Source of the DNA: Punica granatum
Lineage: Eukaryota; Streptophyta; Magnoliopsida; Myrtales; Lythraceae
Assembly (NCBI RefSeq): GCF_007655135.1
Contig: NC_045129.1
Span: 18,512,274-18,576,273 of the forward strand
DNA length: 64,000 bases
Direction of reading: 5' to 3'
The translations under genes and the position numbers were made by a program. Each line of letters begins with the position of its first letter. Positions within the stretch are counted from its first letter, which is position 1. This document shows, one piece after another, positions 1-12,950 of the stretch. Below the pieces are notes generated by a model. The model saw only the letters and a list, made by a program, of their open reading frames with translations. It had not been told where the DNA came from and did not search any database.

Positions 1-435
1 CCTCGGTCTAGTCATTTCCAGAGTGTTATGACTAGACTCCCAGAAAGAAATGTCTAGGATTTTGGTTTTGTGGTAGCCGATTGAAGGGTGGCTGTGACCC
101 ATTTTGGAGTTGTACAATGCCAAAGAGAAAAGAGAAAGCTTGGGGAGCACGTTGCCCAAGGCTGAAAGGATACACGGGTTCACGCTTGCCGTGAGATGTA
201 CCCCCCTTCTCTTCCGTCCTTCAGTTGGTGTTGGCTGTCTTGAACTATTTAGATTGGGTGCTTGGTCGCCCGCTGTGCTTGAAGAAGAATCCACCTTGGA
301 CGGTTGAGTTCGGTAGGAGAGCCGATCGGGGATTGTGTTGGAGTAGATAACCTGGCCATTTTCCTTAGGGATCCCTGGTCCGCGCAGTGTGCGAAGGCCC
401 AGGGTGACTGTTTTGTTTATCTCTCATTTTACTCT

Positions 436-592
436 CCTTTTGCTACGGTCACCCGCCTCGGGGCCGTACCTTTCAACCTAAAGGGGATGAGCTATCCTTT
501 TTCCACGACCGCCCGACTCGGGATTTTCAGTCGTGCCTCTCTCTTGCCCTAGTTTTTGCCTAAGTCGCCCCGAGGGGTTTTCGATCTAGCGG
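436..592 (-). other. Three-hairpin array of B1
   Basis: In element sense there are three short stem-loops, each followed by an A-rich tail of the GCAAAA type. Stems involve CTAGATCG/CGACTTAG, CACGACT/CGGTCGTG and TACGGCC/GTGACCGTA, with GC-rich inner arms. The set is shared with B2, C1 and, with five members, the A elements. The first stem is imperfect here compared with B2. Confidence 0.55.
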
Positions 593-2212
593 GCTCGATT
601 CTTTTGTCTCTCAAGTTTGCAAGGGCGAAGGGTTCGAATAATTCGACCTCCGAGTGCGTTATGTTCTGTCTCCGTCGAGGAGTTGCGTCTGCTACTCCCC
701 CTTTTTGTCGGGGTTTGTTGATTTCTTCTTTGAATTGGCAGTGCCGGAGTTTTATATCTCGGCGGCGCCTTGTTTTGTTCATTGGCGGATTTTTCCTGCA
801 TCTTTTCTCTCTCTCTTCATTGGCGTGTTTTTCCCGCTTCTTTTCGCTCTGTTTTTTTCTTGCAGCTGGGGTTTGTATCGTGTCCCCATGTATTTGTTTT
901 ACTTTTCCTGACTTTTTCGTTGTTGCGGGTGCTTTGATGCGCTTTGCCTCGCGGAGACTTGGTGTTTGTTCTTCATGCATTCAGAAGCCGAACTACGTGT
1001 TCTTCGTCCTTGCAATCTTTACAAGTGATTTCCCCTATTGTCTAGAGAAAGAAAATGAAAAATTGCCCTAAGGAGTGTGTGACCGAGGTTGTCCTAATGC
1101 CTACTGTGGAAGATGTCCATTCTTGATGCGGATGACTAGGAGCGTTCCAGTGTCGTTTGTTGGAGCGACCCACTATGGCGACCTCAGGGCGAACTTTAAC
1201 TAGGGATGCCCCAGTGTACGTCGCTTGCCGAGGTCGTATTGTCGCGAGCTTCAACCGGGGATGCCCCAGTGTACGTCGCTTGGAAATGCTCATCGTGGCC
1301 GGATGATGTTCGAGGTGGTCTCGGTCTGAATGATGAACGTTAATGCCCTAATCTTCATTGTTAATGTGACCTGAGGTGGGCGCCTTGTATAATCATCATC
1401 CCCGATCGTGCTTGTGGCTCCAGCATCAGTTGTACGCCTGAGAGGTGTGCTCTCGAAGCCGATAGGCATGTTTGTTTGTCGATTGAGATTGTTGCACTGA
1501 AGGCATGCGGCTCGTTCGGATGCTTCCGTCGTCGGCTTCATAGGGGGTACCTCCTTGTCAGGCCCTTCCCTACTGAAGTATAGGAAGAAAGACCTGATAG
1601 GAGTTCTCGAGGAGGTGTGAACCCGCGCATCGCACTTCGCCCGCGACCGGCGTGTCCCTGTGAAGGATGACAAAGAGGATGATGCATTAGGCGATTATGC
1701 GGTGGAATATGTGGTAAGAAATGTAAGCTGGACCCATGGGAAATTCCTTCGTCCAGCGCACGGCCCATGGGGTGCCGCATGTGGGGGACACTCAATTCCG
1801 AGATCTACTCATCGCCACCCTGGAGTGGGCAGACCGTGGCTAGGGGCCACATAGGTGTACTTTCCCCAATTGCTGGTTGGCATGCGCAGCCGTCCTAGGG
1901 AAGGCTCGAGAAGCCGGATCCCATGAGGACAGACGAATCGAACAATTCCGACAGAACCAACAGGGCATCTTCGGGGCTGTCCTAGTGCGCCTGTGAAGGG
2001 TTCGTTCATGCCGGGAGCTTGTTTGGGAATGCATATAAATGTAAAAGAGAGTTTAGGGAAGAGTGCATGTTGCCCCAGTGGCTGGTTGATGGCCACAGTG
2101 GAGGGTGGGCAGGGATCATTCTCCGGTCGGAGATGCGACCGTGCTAGTGACTTTCGCGGCGGGTGGGCAGGGCCATGCTCTGTTCGTCGGAGCTGTTGCT
2201 TGTGATCTTTTG
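593..2212 (-). other. B1 internal non-coding region
   Basis: No credible gene. It is collinear with B2 24626-26280. A direct repeat of about 40 bp (GGGATGCCCCAGTGTACGTC) occurs twice, near 1203 and 1259, as it does in B2. Open frames here are short and not conserved in B2 as proteins. Confidence 0.6.
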
Positions 2213-2955
2213 CGGTTGAAGGATTAGACTTGCTCCTCGGAGTATCGCTTGGATGAATTTGAATCCAAGTCGATTTTGAATTTTAAATGAGCCTGAAAGC
2301 AGTAAATGCGAGGTGTCAAAACTGAAAGCAGTAAATGCGGGGTCGGAGCCCAAAAGCAGTAAATACTGGGCCGGGGCCCAAAAGCAGTAAATGTAGGACC
2401 GAGGCCCGAAAGCAGTAAATCCAAGACCGAGGTCCGATGCGAGGCCGAAGCCGGAAAGTGGGGCCGAAGCCCAAAAGTGGGACCGGAGCTCGATGTAGGG
2501 CTGAAACCCAAAAGTAAATGCAGGGCCGGAGGCCGATGTAAGGTCGAAGCCTAATGCAGTAAATGTGGGGCCGGAGCCTGAAGCGGGGCCGAAGCCCGAT
2601 GCAATAAATGTGGGGCCGAAGCCCAATGCAATAAATGCGGGGCCGGAGCCCGATGCGGGGCCGAAGCCCAATGCAGTAAATGCAGGGCCGGAACCCGATG
2701 CCGATGCAATAAATGCGGGGCAGAAGCCCAATGCAATAAATGCGGGGCCGGAGCCCGATGCAGGGTCGAAGCCCAATGCAGTAAATGCAGGGCTGGAGCT
2801 CGATGCAGGGCTGAAGCCCGGTGTGGGGCCAAAGCCCGATGCAATAAATGCGGGGTTGATAGGAAAGTGCAAGAAATGCGAAAGCAAAGGTCAATGCTGA
2901 GGAATAGCGTGAGGCGCTGCGATGCGGTGACGCTGATTTGCTTGCGGTCTTGCTT
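2213..2955 (-). repeat. Insertion in the B1 leader carrying a 45-bp compound minisatellite
   Basis: B2 has no counterpart: flanks at about 2212 and 2956 join directly in B2 near 26275-26290. The core (2290-2860) is a tandem array of about 45 bp made of two sub-units, GGGGCCGGAGCCCGATGC and GGGGCCGAAGCCCAATGCA, with AGTAAATGC links. The piece after the array (about 2875-2920, AGGAATAGCG) resembles the sequence after the 40-bp array of B2 (about 23350-23410). It therefore looks like a 3'-UTR minisatellite module moved into the leader. In-frame GPEPDA-type peptides are a by-product of the 45-bp period. Confidence 0.7.
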
Positions 2956-4266
2956 TGTGGAGTAGGGATGGGGACTCAGTGTTGATATCCCAAGGAGCTG
3001 GATGGATGGAAGACGTTTGTTGTCTCAATTGTGGTCGATCAGTATTCATGCTGTCTTCTTGTGTAGAATTTCCTACAATGGGAAAAGAAAACAATGAAGG
3101 AGTAAACTATATTCGCGATTTCAGCGTAAGGGCGTAGGGGATTGAACTAGCCTGGTAGGCGTCGTGTGAGCGCACTGAGAGATATGCACAAGGTGTGTCG
3201 AGGATGCGTGCATGGGCAAGGTAGGGGTGTGCTCGCACGACGCGGAAATGGCACGCTCAGTTGTACTGATGGAAGCACCTGTAGCATAGAGGGACGTGTG
3301 CTCCACCATGCAATGACATAATCGATTGCGCGGGATTAATGGGGAGTTAGTGTTGCTTGGATGGTTGGCCCTTGAGCTACTGATCGTCTCACCGTGGAGG
3401 AAGGGTGAGGACCACGAGAGGTCGACCTGCAAAGACTGTCACAACTTTGTCTACCGTGTGGTAGTGTTAAACGTCATGTAAAACAGTAAATGGATAGGAT
3501 GCATGCAGTGCGTGAGTTTTCAAAGGCTAATGTTGTCGTTCACATTGACTCGAAAGGTTCAAAGTACAATGCAAATTTTGTAAAATAGAGCCCTAAGCTG
3601 ATTTGCCACCACACTTGGGGTTTGAGCGAGCGCGGCCTTGGAAAGCACCGGTTCTAGGCGAGGGCCTTGCGGAGATATCTATCCTAGAGTGCATGTGTGG
3701 GCCTCCTCGAGCCCTCTTCCTAGACCTCTCCAGGGCGGCGTTTGCTCAAGCGAGCTCCTGACCGCATCTCTGCATCTTGACACGGGTTTGGGAGAGCTCC
3801 CTCTAAGGTGGTTGGCCGACGAGTTCATCGTCTCTCAGCGACCTCTCGGTGATCGAACCTAGTGTTGATGAGGTCGACCATGTTGTCCCGGAATATACAC
3901 CATTCGCATTTTGTGGCAGGTCGGTGAGGTCCTCGTGTGTTGGCGGACTTTGTTGAGGCGCGGGCAGGAGGCCGAGCGAGGCGTCCGTTACCAAGACGAT
4001 AAGAAAATCTGCTTAGGACTTGTCAATGTGAACGACATCCTAGTGTGTTTTGAAAACTGCATGATGCATATGTGCAGAGAAAAGTAAATGCCCACGGCTT
4101 AGTACAAATTACAAGGTACATCGCTCTTGAAATAGAAAAGACCCAAGTGGCACGCAGGACGACTCGATGGACTGTTGTCGATGTCGGGTTGAAGGCTTGC
4201 ATGGAGGCATAGCACGATGCATGGTTCGGTGCTACAGGGACCGTGCTATCTATGGATGGGGGCTCC
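2956..4266 (-). other. B1 internal non-coding region next to the leader
   Basis: No credible gene. It is collinear with B2 26290-27540, with many small indels that would break any frame. I see no residual gag, ORF1 or pol motif. Confidence 0.55.
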
Positions 4267-4296
4267 CGACTCAAGGGTGTGAATTCCTTGAAATCG
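4267..4296 (-). other. Leader hairpin downstream of the PBS in B1 (packaging signal candidate)
   Basis: In element sense the arms are CGATTTCAAGG and CCTTGAGTCG around a 9-nt loop, giving a 10-bp stem with one bulged T and one G-T wobble. It lies in a conserved leader (about 4250-4430), the stretch best shared between families A and B. Confidence 0.5.
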
Positions 4297-4524
4297 AGCG
4301 AGGATCTTTGGGGGCCGGTTCGGTGGCATAGCCGACTCGATCCGTTCCCTTACTCGGAACCTCTGACTAACCTAGCTTCCTATTTTGGTGCCCGTGGGAT
4401 TTCGGACAAGGTACCTAGAAACCCACTAGAATGATGCGATGCAAGTGCGTAAAATAAATGTACGGAAAGCGATAAATAAGCATGCAAGCAAGCAAACGGA
4501 ATTAAGCCCAAACCCACTAAGTAT

Positions 4525-4543
4525 GTCCCCAGTGGAGTCGCCA
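4525..4543 (-). promoter_or_regulatory. Primer binding site of B1
   Basis: Minus-strand TGGCGACTCCACTGGGGAC, 3 nt inside the 5' LTR. It is complementary to the 3' end of a plant tRNA-Arg with acceptor end ...TGGAGTCG-CCA; the tRNA identity is from memory of plant tRNA-Arg. The same 19 nt occur in A2. It fixes the element's orientation as minus. Confidence 0.9.
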
Positions 4544-4546
4544 AGC

Positions 4547-7500
4547 TGTGCGCACCCGAATTTAATCTCGTCGGGGCACGCATGCGCGATGCTTATGCAA
4601 CGCGGCTCGGGAGTGTCCACCTTCCCGGGGACGCACGACGGACGCACGTGAGAATGGGTCACCACTTGCCATTTTACGACCCCAAGGTCGAGGGCCGGCA
4701 AGTTACCCGGGTCTAGGGGTACGGGGTACACCTAAATGCTAAGGCAATGGTCGTACGGAACCGAAAATTCTGAATTCGGGGGTTCTATTACGTGCGGGCC
4801 TGTATCCCGCACGCCCTTTCGGTACTCTAGCTTGCTAGGCTTGCCGTTTTGTTTATTTACCGCGTGATTTAGAGTTGCACTCGACTCGCCCGTTTTGACA
4901 CCGTAAATCCGATGAATTGGTCAAGTTGGGCCGAGAGTCCGAAAGATGAGTAGGCTTGTGCATCGAGGAGTCGGTTCACTATCTTAGCGTTACAGTTCAT
5001 CGAACCGCGATGGTCGAATCCCTGCGTGAACAGAAACCACGAGTACCCGAGCTTACTCATCCTTTGGTGGCAATAGACCAACTTAACCGATCCGGCACTC
5101 GAACCTCTCGCTCACCGATCGGGGATCCTTACAAATGAATGAATATACAAATAAAATCCTCACAATGTTCTCTCGAATAATTACAAAGTGTAACTGAATA
5201 AGTAAATGGATCCCGACCGGTTTGCATTGGGCCAATATTCCGCTCCGACTCACCGTGTATTTTGAACGACCGATAAACAAATTAAGGCGACGCGGGCTCA
5301 AAGAACCGGGGGTCGGGTCCGATCGATCCAACGGTTTGCAGGAGAACCGGTTGGTTCCCACTGTATCCGATGGACCGATCGAGTTCCCGGGTGATATCTA
5401 AACCCATTTCACGCGCCCAATCCAAATTTGCCTTCCACATAGGCCGCATTCGGAGTGTGACGGTGAACCGAGGCTAGATCCCGTTCCGCACTCGGGTTGC
5501 ACGCGCTCGGTGGATTAGGAGGCGTTGGACCTCGTGTTCGGTGATTTAGGGCATTGGACCCCGTGTAACACATAACCTATGGGCTCGGGCTCGAATCGCG
5601 ACAAATCAGCAAATGCAAGAATAAAACAGAAGAAAACTGATAAAACTGATGAAATACAGACAGCAACTGATGAGTATCGGTGAATACAGACAAGTTGTAT
5701 ATTAGGCCGAATGTACATGATTTAATCAATTATTAACCGGGGTTGGTTGGCAAACAATGTATCTATCCTAGGCAAACATAGATGGTGGGCTAGGATATGG
5801 TTCTAAGCCGGTTACATGGGTGGATTTGTTTTAGGATTCTTATTCAGTGAGGTGACACTACAGTTTCACCGATTTACCCAAACTCGTGTTTTGACCCTAG
5901 ATTGGAATCTATCATTCCGCCTATCCGTTATCTAGTGTTTGATTAGGCCAAATGTATGATTAACCCGGTTTTTCGTGTTTCGTAACTGAAATAAAATGCT
6001 CCACACCGAATCTACAATAGGAAGAAAGAAATACCGAAAATGAACGAAATGGGCCGCGCGAATGAAACTCGCACCCGAACGGGTCGTCCTTTCTCGTTCA
6101 TAGTTCGAGGTGTTTCCAACTCCCTAAAGCCTAGGGTGTCGGTAAGTCACGGAATGACGATTATGCCCTTGGATGATAAAATTGCAATGTTCGTGTATAG
6201 ATTGGAAATCGCGTTACACGAAGAAGTCTAAGAAGGACTCGCGCGTCTTGACTCGAGCCGCCTCAAATCGGGCCTGGACTCGAGTCATAGCATGCGAGCA
6301 CTCGTTAGACATCTATTCTATTCGCGTTACGTGTCTCGGTATTTTGAAATTGAGAGCTTTTTTAACGAAAAAAGGCATTCCCGCCGTTGCGTAAATCATC
6401 GATGCGTTTACAAATTGAGGATTGATTCACCACATTATTTAGTCCGAGTGATCCAATTAGCCGGATGATGCGTCCCGTTTATCCCGTTCGTGGGATTATT
6501 CAGTGGTGGTGACCTTACGTTACCGGCATCGTTGGTTTAATGGGTAATGGTCCGAAATCCTTCGCCTATTATGATATTAACACACATCTAGTGACGGAAC
6601 ACGAATATGAATGCACTCAATTCCAAGGATCGAACGCGAAACGACGAAGGAGACCACCCTAGACCCGGGAGGGGTCAAGGAGCACTCGGCCCCTTTCCGA
6701 AGGATTAGGCCGAGAGGCCTCCTTGACCCGCCTTGGGTCGCGGGTGGTATCCCACGTTGGTTCGGGCTATTCCTTTCATGCATAATACACCTAGCACGTT
6801 AATAATACGTGTTTTACTCATCTCGATACCGCCGTGACCACAATCACATAAAATCATACAAATACACACGCACGAGATATTTGAACGAAAGCAATAAGAC
6901 AGCATCGACTCAAATAATAGCGAAATGGACAACACACGAGAACCGGTCCGTCTCGAGGTGGAAGAATGCTTCCCGGACTCGTGTGGTCCAAGGAAGCTCT
7001 CGGCCACACTCCATCAAGGAGGGCCGTGAGCTTTCATGGCTCACCCTAGTCGGGAGAGTTTTCTTCGGCCCCGATTCGGAACAATTCCCGTCACGTTAAC
7101 GTGTTACATACGATTAGTGATAAAAAAACATAGGAATCGACCCTTTTCGGGAAGGGGGAGACCGCCCTAGCCTCGGGTGGGCCAAGGGGACTCACGGGTC
7201 TCTCCCTAGAGACTTGGCCGTGAGTCCTATGGCTCAACCCGTGGCCAAGGGGGTCTCTCCCGTCCGGATCCTTGCCGTGTCCCGTCATGGCACGCAAGCT
7301 CGAGTATCATACATACATGGCATGGACATATAAACGGGAATAAAGGACGTACGTTGTATGGGAGTGCATGGCATCACGGATATGAAAGAAAAAAAAAACA
7401 AACTTTCATGCATTCGGGTTCTCTAAACCATGTAAACGTTTCATATAAGCAAAGATCAAGGATCCTAGTTTCTTTAAGTTGTAAAGAGATGTTACCTAGC

Positions 7501-9557
7501 CTCGATGCACGAGGAAAAGAGTCAGGGAAGCGGCCTTGAGAGTCGCAAGACTCGGCTTGGGCGTTACGGGTTGAGGGACCCGAGAGGAGGCAGCCGCTGC
7601 AGGTCGGGGAAAACGGGGCCGGCACGCTAGCTCCGGCCACGGCACCGTGCGAGGTTGGGCTCGTTGGACTCCTAAGAGGCACATCTAGACGTCCGAGGAT
7701 AGACCCGAACGTGCCAAACCCTAGATGAACCCGAAACAGTGAGAGAAAGTTCGGTGTGAAAGCAAATAACGCGGTAAGAGAAGAAACGATGAAACGGTGG
7801 TTGTGCACGGTGGATCGGCCCTCGGATCGTGACCACCTCTTCACGAGAGAGGGTGAGGGTTGTGAGGAACCCTTGGAACGTGATGGCACGACTCAGCAAA
7901 GTCATGGAGCGAAATGGCACGTTGTTGAAGTTCGATCCACGCGTATAACGTCCTAGGGAGCCGATTCTTCTCACGGCCAAAACACGTTGATGGAGGCTTC
8001 AAATGAGAAATCTAAGCCCAGAAATGGACTTAGAGGGTGGAAAATATGTAGGATAGGGGGTTTGGTGATTTTTGGTTTAAGTCGGGTCGGGTGGTTGCCG
8101 GAAAACCGGGTGGTTTTCCGACGGTTTTGGCCGGTTTTGGCCTTGGCACGGGCTGGACGAATGAGTGGGAGTGGGCTAGAGCTTGAGAGGATTCTTGAGA
8201 GAGATTGGCTTGAGAGAGAGTGAGAATGAAGAAGTGATTAGAGTTAATGATGAATGGGGCTTTATAGGAGTGGCTAATGGTTCGATTAAGGGGAGTTAAG
8301 TGCGGTTTAGAGGGCTAAGCATGGGCTGCCGAATTTTGGAGGGAGATTAGGGTGGGGAAAGAGTCATGTTGAGTGTGGGGAAAGCAAAGGAGAGTGATGG
8401 GTGTGATGGATGGGTGATAGGAAGTGAAAGATGTGAGGGAAATTTGAATTTTGTGGAGGGGGGCTTGGAGCCGCCGGGAATGGGATTTAGCCGCGGCTAA
8501 TTGCAGCCAAGCCGCGGCTTGGGGATCGAGCCGAGGTCTAGGGTTTGAGCCGTGGCTTGGTGGCTCGGCTTGGCTGAGCTGTGGGTCCCATTCGACTAAG
8601 AGAAAAGCCGGAAAGTGCTTGAGACTTGATTGAACGCGCATCCGATCTCCGATGTCCGATTAATTTATAGATTTGGAATGCTTGAACGAAGAGGATTTGA
8701 ATGAGTCTAATATCGCCATACGTCGTATGAACGAACGTTCGGGCGACTCGGCACCTCGAGAGTCGGTTTTGCCCTGTTCGGACATTCGGAGTGGAATTGA
8801 GCGTCCCCGGTCCCCGATTGCTCTTCATGCATCTTAATGTTTGTTTCGGTGACCCTTCCGCCTCGTGGGAGATCGCCAGCTTGTTGTCCCCGATCGAAGA
8901 CCGTTGGCCCGGGAAGGCCTAGGGACTTGTGATCAGGGTTTTCTCAGTGTTCCCCGAATGTCTTGGGGTGCTCGGGGATCGCTGTGACCTCTGTTTTCTG
9001 TGATTGTGCCCCGGAGACTCGCCGGGAGGCGTTTGCCACCACTGAGACGTCCCTCGGGGAGCCCTGTAGAGTTCCGAATGGTTGTCTGAAGCTTGTCCCA
9101 TGACCTCGGTGGTCCCTGGGTGCCTGTAGGCCCGTTTTGGGGTGCCGTTCACTTGTCAGAGGATTAGGCCGCGGGAGCCCTGTCAGAAAAGGCGTCCGTG
9201 AGATATTAGGGGACGCCCCAGCCTAAGCAAGACACCTCCGAAGCGCCCCCACTTGCGTCATTGGTCACTTTGGCACTGAGAGGGATTTTTAGAGCCCCAT
9301 ATTGGGCACCTTTCGGTGCTTCGGTGATTCGGTGATGAATAGTGCCGCAGTGCCAGCTCCCGTTGCTCTGAGATTTGTCGTCTGTTTGCCTTTCTGATTG
9401 CTCTTCCCTGTTTTCTCATTGGATCATGTCCCTCTCCCGTCGTTCATGACTCTGTGACCGCGTGTTCGCCTTTGATCGTCGGGTGATGAATAGTAATCTG
9501 GGCTTTGGTCGGAGGTTCTCATGTGGGAAGCCGGTGGGCCAAAATGGGGTGCTGACA
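4547..9557 (-). repeat. 5' LTR of element B1 (5011 bp)
   Basis: The plus strand reads TGTGCGCACCCG at the left end and GGGGTGCTGACA at the right end, so the LTR has TG...CA termini in both readings. The left end lies 3 bp from a PBS. The sequence follows the B2 LTRs along its length with many substitutions and indels. The short ORFs in it are not conserved in a coding manner. It carries a single copy (about 7970-8110) of a unit that is triplicated in the B2 LTRs. Confidence 0.9.
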
Positions 9558-11192
9558 GCAGTGAAGATTGATTTCCCTTGCACCAACAACATAACCGAAT
9601 ATGAAGCTTGTATCCTCGGTTTGCAGGCAGCAATTGACCTCAAAGTCAAGGAGTTAAAAGTGTTCGGCGATTCTATGCTCATGATCTTCCAGACGCTCTA
9701 ACAATGGAAGACGAAAGATCCGAAGCTGGTACCATATCATGAGTACCTTGAAGAGTTGACAGAGAACTTCTAGGATATCTCATTTACGTACACACCACGC
9801 ATGAAGAACCAGTTCGCAGATGCACTTGCGACGCTCGCATCCATGGTGAGCATTACGAAGGAGAATCTCATTGAGCCCCTCGAGTTTGAGATTGCTCAGG
9901 GCCCCGCCCATTGCGATGTAATTGACGCAGTTGACGGCAAACTGTGGTTCGCAGACATCAAGCACTTGCTGCAAACAGGTCAATTCCCAACATTCACTGA
10001 TCATCATGACCGGAGGACTCTACGCCGCATTGCGGCACACTTTTTCCTGAGTGGCGAAACTCTCTACCGCCGTTCATTCGACGCTACACTGCTTCGGTGT
10101 GTCGACGAGGACGAGGCACAACGCCTCATGGAAGAAGTGCATGAGGGAAACTGCGGACCTCACATGAATGGGCTCATGCTAGCAAAGAAGCTCATGCGAC
10201 TCGGATACTTCTGGTCTACCATGGAGACCGACTGCGTCAAGCATGTCAGGCACTGTCATTTGTGTCAAGTCTACGCGAATCAGATCAGAGCACCACCCAA
10301 CGAGCTACATCCAATGGCTGCTCCGTGGCCCTTTTCAATGTGGGGCATGGACGTGATCGGTCCTGTCAACCCCAAAGCATCCAATGGACACTTGTTCATA
10401 CTGGTAGTTATCGACTACTTCACCAAGTGGATCAAAGCTATCACCCTTGCGTCAGTCACTACAAAGGCCGTGGCTCGCTTCCCCAAACGCATCATCATTG
10501 CGCGGTACGGGGTCCCTGCGACTCTCATCACTGACAATGCCAAGAACCTGAATAATAAGCTCATTGACGAGCTCTGTGCACAGTTCAGAATCCAACATCG
10601 CAATTCCTCTCCATATCGTCCACAAATGAATGGTGCGGTAGAGGCAGCGAATAAGAACATAAAGAAAATCATCGAAAAAATGACGGTGAATTACAAGGAC
10701 TGGCACGAGATGCTCCCGTTCGCACTCTTGGCGTATCGGACTTCTATCTGCTCATCTACCGGGGCAACCCCGTACTCGCTGGTCTACGGCATGGAAGTGG
10801 TTCTTCCAATCGAAGTGGAGATTCCCTCCATGAGGGTTCTTGCCGAGTTCAAACTCAAGGAAGCAGAATGGGCGAAGCATTGCTATGAACAACTTAATCT
10901 CATCGACGAGAGGCGGCTAACAGCACTTTGCCACGGTTAGTGCTATCAGCAAAGAATGGCCCGAACATTCAACAAGAAAGTTCGTCCTCGCGAGTTCAGC
11001 CCCAGCGACCTCGTCTTACGAAAAGTTCTACACATCGCCCCAGATTCCAGGGGCAAATCTGCTTACAAGTACGACGGTCCCTTCATCGTTAAAGAAGTCT
11101 TTGACGGAGGGGCAATCATTCTCAATGATATGGACGGAAACGAGAACGCTCTTCCGGTCAATGCTGATGCTCTTAAGAAATACTATCCGTGA
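9558..11192 (+). pseudogene. pol: A1 pol remnant: end of archaeal-type RNase H and integrase
   Basis: One frame runs from the B1 insertion point to the stop after NADALKKYYP. It begins inside the second RNase H domain (PCTNNITEYEACILGLQAA, then VFGDSM). It continues through the linker and the HHCC zinc finger (HEGNCGPH...CHLCQ). The DDE core follows: GMDVIGPV, TDNAKN and NGAVEAANKN. The integrase C-terminal domain closes it. There is no frameshift, but three in-frame stops: 9699-9701 (Lys codon AAA to TAA), 9771-9773 (AAG to TAG) and 10938-10940 (CAG to TAG), judged against A2. Everything upstream of the RNase H is separated by B1 or lies outside the window. Around 9930-10050 it retains a linker that the second A2 copy lacks. 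Confidence 0.92.
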
Positions 11193-11359
11193 TGGTGTTT
11201 TTCCCATCCCACTGCGGGTGTTTTCTCAAATGCACATTACATTTTATCTTTCTTCGCATGTATAGTTCCCAGCACTTTTACTTTCGCTAACTCATATAAT
11301 CCCCTCTCCTGCTCTTTCCCTTTCTCTGAACTTTTCCTGAGAGAAAAAGAATGAATCTC

Positions 11360-11645
11360 CCGCTAGGTTGAAAACCTCTTTGAGGCAGCCTAGGCAAAAA
11401 TCAGGGAATGAGAGGCACGGTTCAAAATCCTGCAAAGGGGATCCGTGGCAAAAGGAGAGCATGAAACAAAATCCTCGCTAGGCTGAAAATCCGAAAAGGG
11501 TGGTCTAGGCAAAAGTTAGAGGAACCGAGAGGGGCAATCAGACCCAATACGGGCGATCGTAGCAAAAGGTGAGCTCTAAATGAGAGAAATGTCAAACAAA
11601 ACACCCCGTTAGGTCGTCACGCGTCTCGCGACCTAGGCAAAAATT
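11360..11645 (+). other. Five-hairpin array of A1
   Basis: Five stem-loops with trailing GCAAAA. Clear stems are CTAGGTTG/CAGCCTAG with inner CCTC/GAGG, CACGGTTC/GATCCGTG, CTAGGCTG/TGGTCTAG and TAGGTCG/CGACCTA. The fourth (about 11535-11570) is degenerate here, but its A2 partner has TATGACC/GGTCATA. Compensatory differences between elements favour RNA structure. Confidence 0.6.
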
Positions 11646-12339
11646 AGGGGACCTTCGGCAGCTCAACCACGAAATGATAGCTACACTCAGCGTGCAGCGG
11701 CGACGAGTAGTGGTTTGACAGTCTTCGATGCAAGCAAACTCTCTTTGACTCTTACAGCACAAGACACGTTTCGACATGCAGTCGAATCGTCGTATCCTTG
11801 ATTTGGAAGATCCCAAAGATCCCTCCTTTTACCTTAATGCAAATTCTACGGGTCATGCCCGTTCTATAAAAAGCCTTTCTTGTTAAGTCACAAATCTAAC
11901 GGGATACGACCACCCCTTTAAATGGTCATCAAGTTCAAATCCCCAAAGCATTATTATTCAGACTTCTTTGCACATCTTCATTATGGCTGTAGAGTAGGAC
12001 TAACGACTACTGTTAGCTCCCATGGTTCAATATGCAGGAATGAGGATGTGAACCCTGAAAGGAGTCTTTCTTTGACGAATGCATGTCTGCCTTAAACCAA
12101 GGACCACATCCAAAATCCGAGGAGAAGTCTTCAGGATAATACTCCATGCATTCAATGGCATCACAATCAGTTGGCAAACAAAAAAACATTCTGCCACAAC
12201 ATCGATTGCAACACAGACAAGCTCAGTGATGGAGGAATCACAATGATTTCTTCCGCACCTCACGCAACTCCCCAGCGTTTGCATTTACTTTCTGCAAGCA
12301 TTTTCATCCTGCAATGCATCCCATGCAACTTTACTTTTC

Positions 12340-12835
12340 TGCATAGGGGTCCGTCCCCTTCAGGTACGTCCCGACTACTTTCCTGCACAGGGGTCCATCC
12401 CCTTCGGGTACGTCCCGACTACTTTTCTGCTCAAGGGTCATCCCCTTCGGGTACGTCCCGACTACTTTTCTGCTCAGGGGTCCGTCCCGACTTTAAGTTT
12501 CCCTGCACCATGCAACCCGCCGGGCAACACGTCTCGCACCTTGCAAACCCGCCGGGCAAAACGCCCTGCAGCCCGCAAGTCCATTGGGTAGGCGCCTTTG
12601 AACCATGTTATTCATTCGGTATGCGCCCCGTGCATATTGCAAACTCTTCGGATACGTCCCGACTACTTTTCAGCTCAGGGGTCCGTCCCCTTCGGATACG
12701 TCCGACTACTTTTCTACTCAGGGGTCCGTCCCCTTCGGGTACGTCCTGACTACTTTCCTGCTCAGGGGTAATCCCCTTCGGGTACGTCCCGACTACTTTA
12801 TGCTCAGGGGTCATCCCCTTCGGGTATAATATCCC
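12340..12835 (+). repeat. A1 3'-UTR minisatellite (about 44 bp)
   Basis: Repeated units contain CCCGACTACTTTTCTGCTCA followed by GGGGTC and CCCCTTCGGGTACG. The array is broken at about 12490-12650 by a segment with AACCCGCCGGGCAA motifs. It is the reverse-strand homologue of the 45-bp array in A2. Confidence 0.85.
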
Positions 12836-12950
12836 CACATATCCAAAGTAGGAGGGAGAAGACTGTTATCGGAAGTTCCATATCGATCATTGCTATCAAA
12901 TTGGGGTGCTTCTGAAGTCTTTGGCTGCATCCTCTACTCGAGCATGCAAT

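Larger units (their letters stand above)
1..9557 (-). mobile_element. Family B non-autonomous LTR retrotransposon B1 (3' part outside window)
   Basis: This is the 5' half of an Ogre/Tat-like element lying on the minus strand: 5' LTR at 4547-9557, a PBS next to it, then internal DNA running to the window's left edge. The internal part aligns by eye with element B2 (position 1 corresponds to about 24034). No frame encodes gag, RT or integrase. The right flank at 9558 resumes inside an RNase H coding sequence on the plus strand, so B1 inserted into element A1. The expected target duplication is GCAGT (9558-9562), but the other end is not in the window, so it cannot be confirmed. Confidence 0.88.
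11193..12950 (+). other. A1 3' untranslated region
   Basis: Non-coding DNA between the integrase stop and the PPT, collinear with the A2 3' UTR in reverse. It holds the hairpin array (11360-11645) and a minisatellite (12340-12835). It has no trace of the 56-bp array seen in A2. Confidence 0.75.

Noticed and set aside
2316..2900. Repetitive proteins of GPEPDA or CIGLRPRIY type in several frames
   Set aside because: The 45-bp unit is divisible by three, so any frame without a stop stays open. No homology or start context supports a gene.
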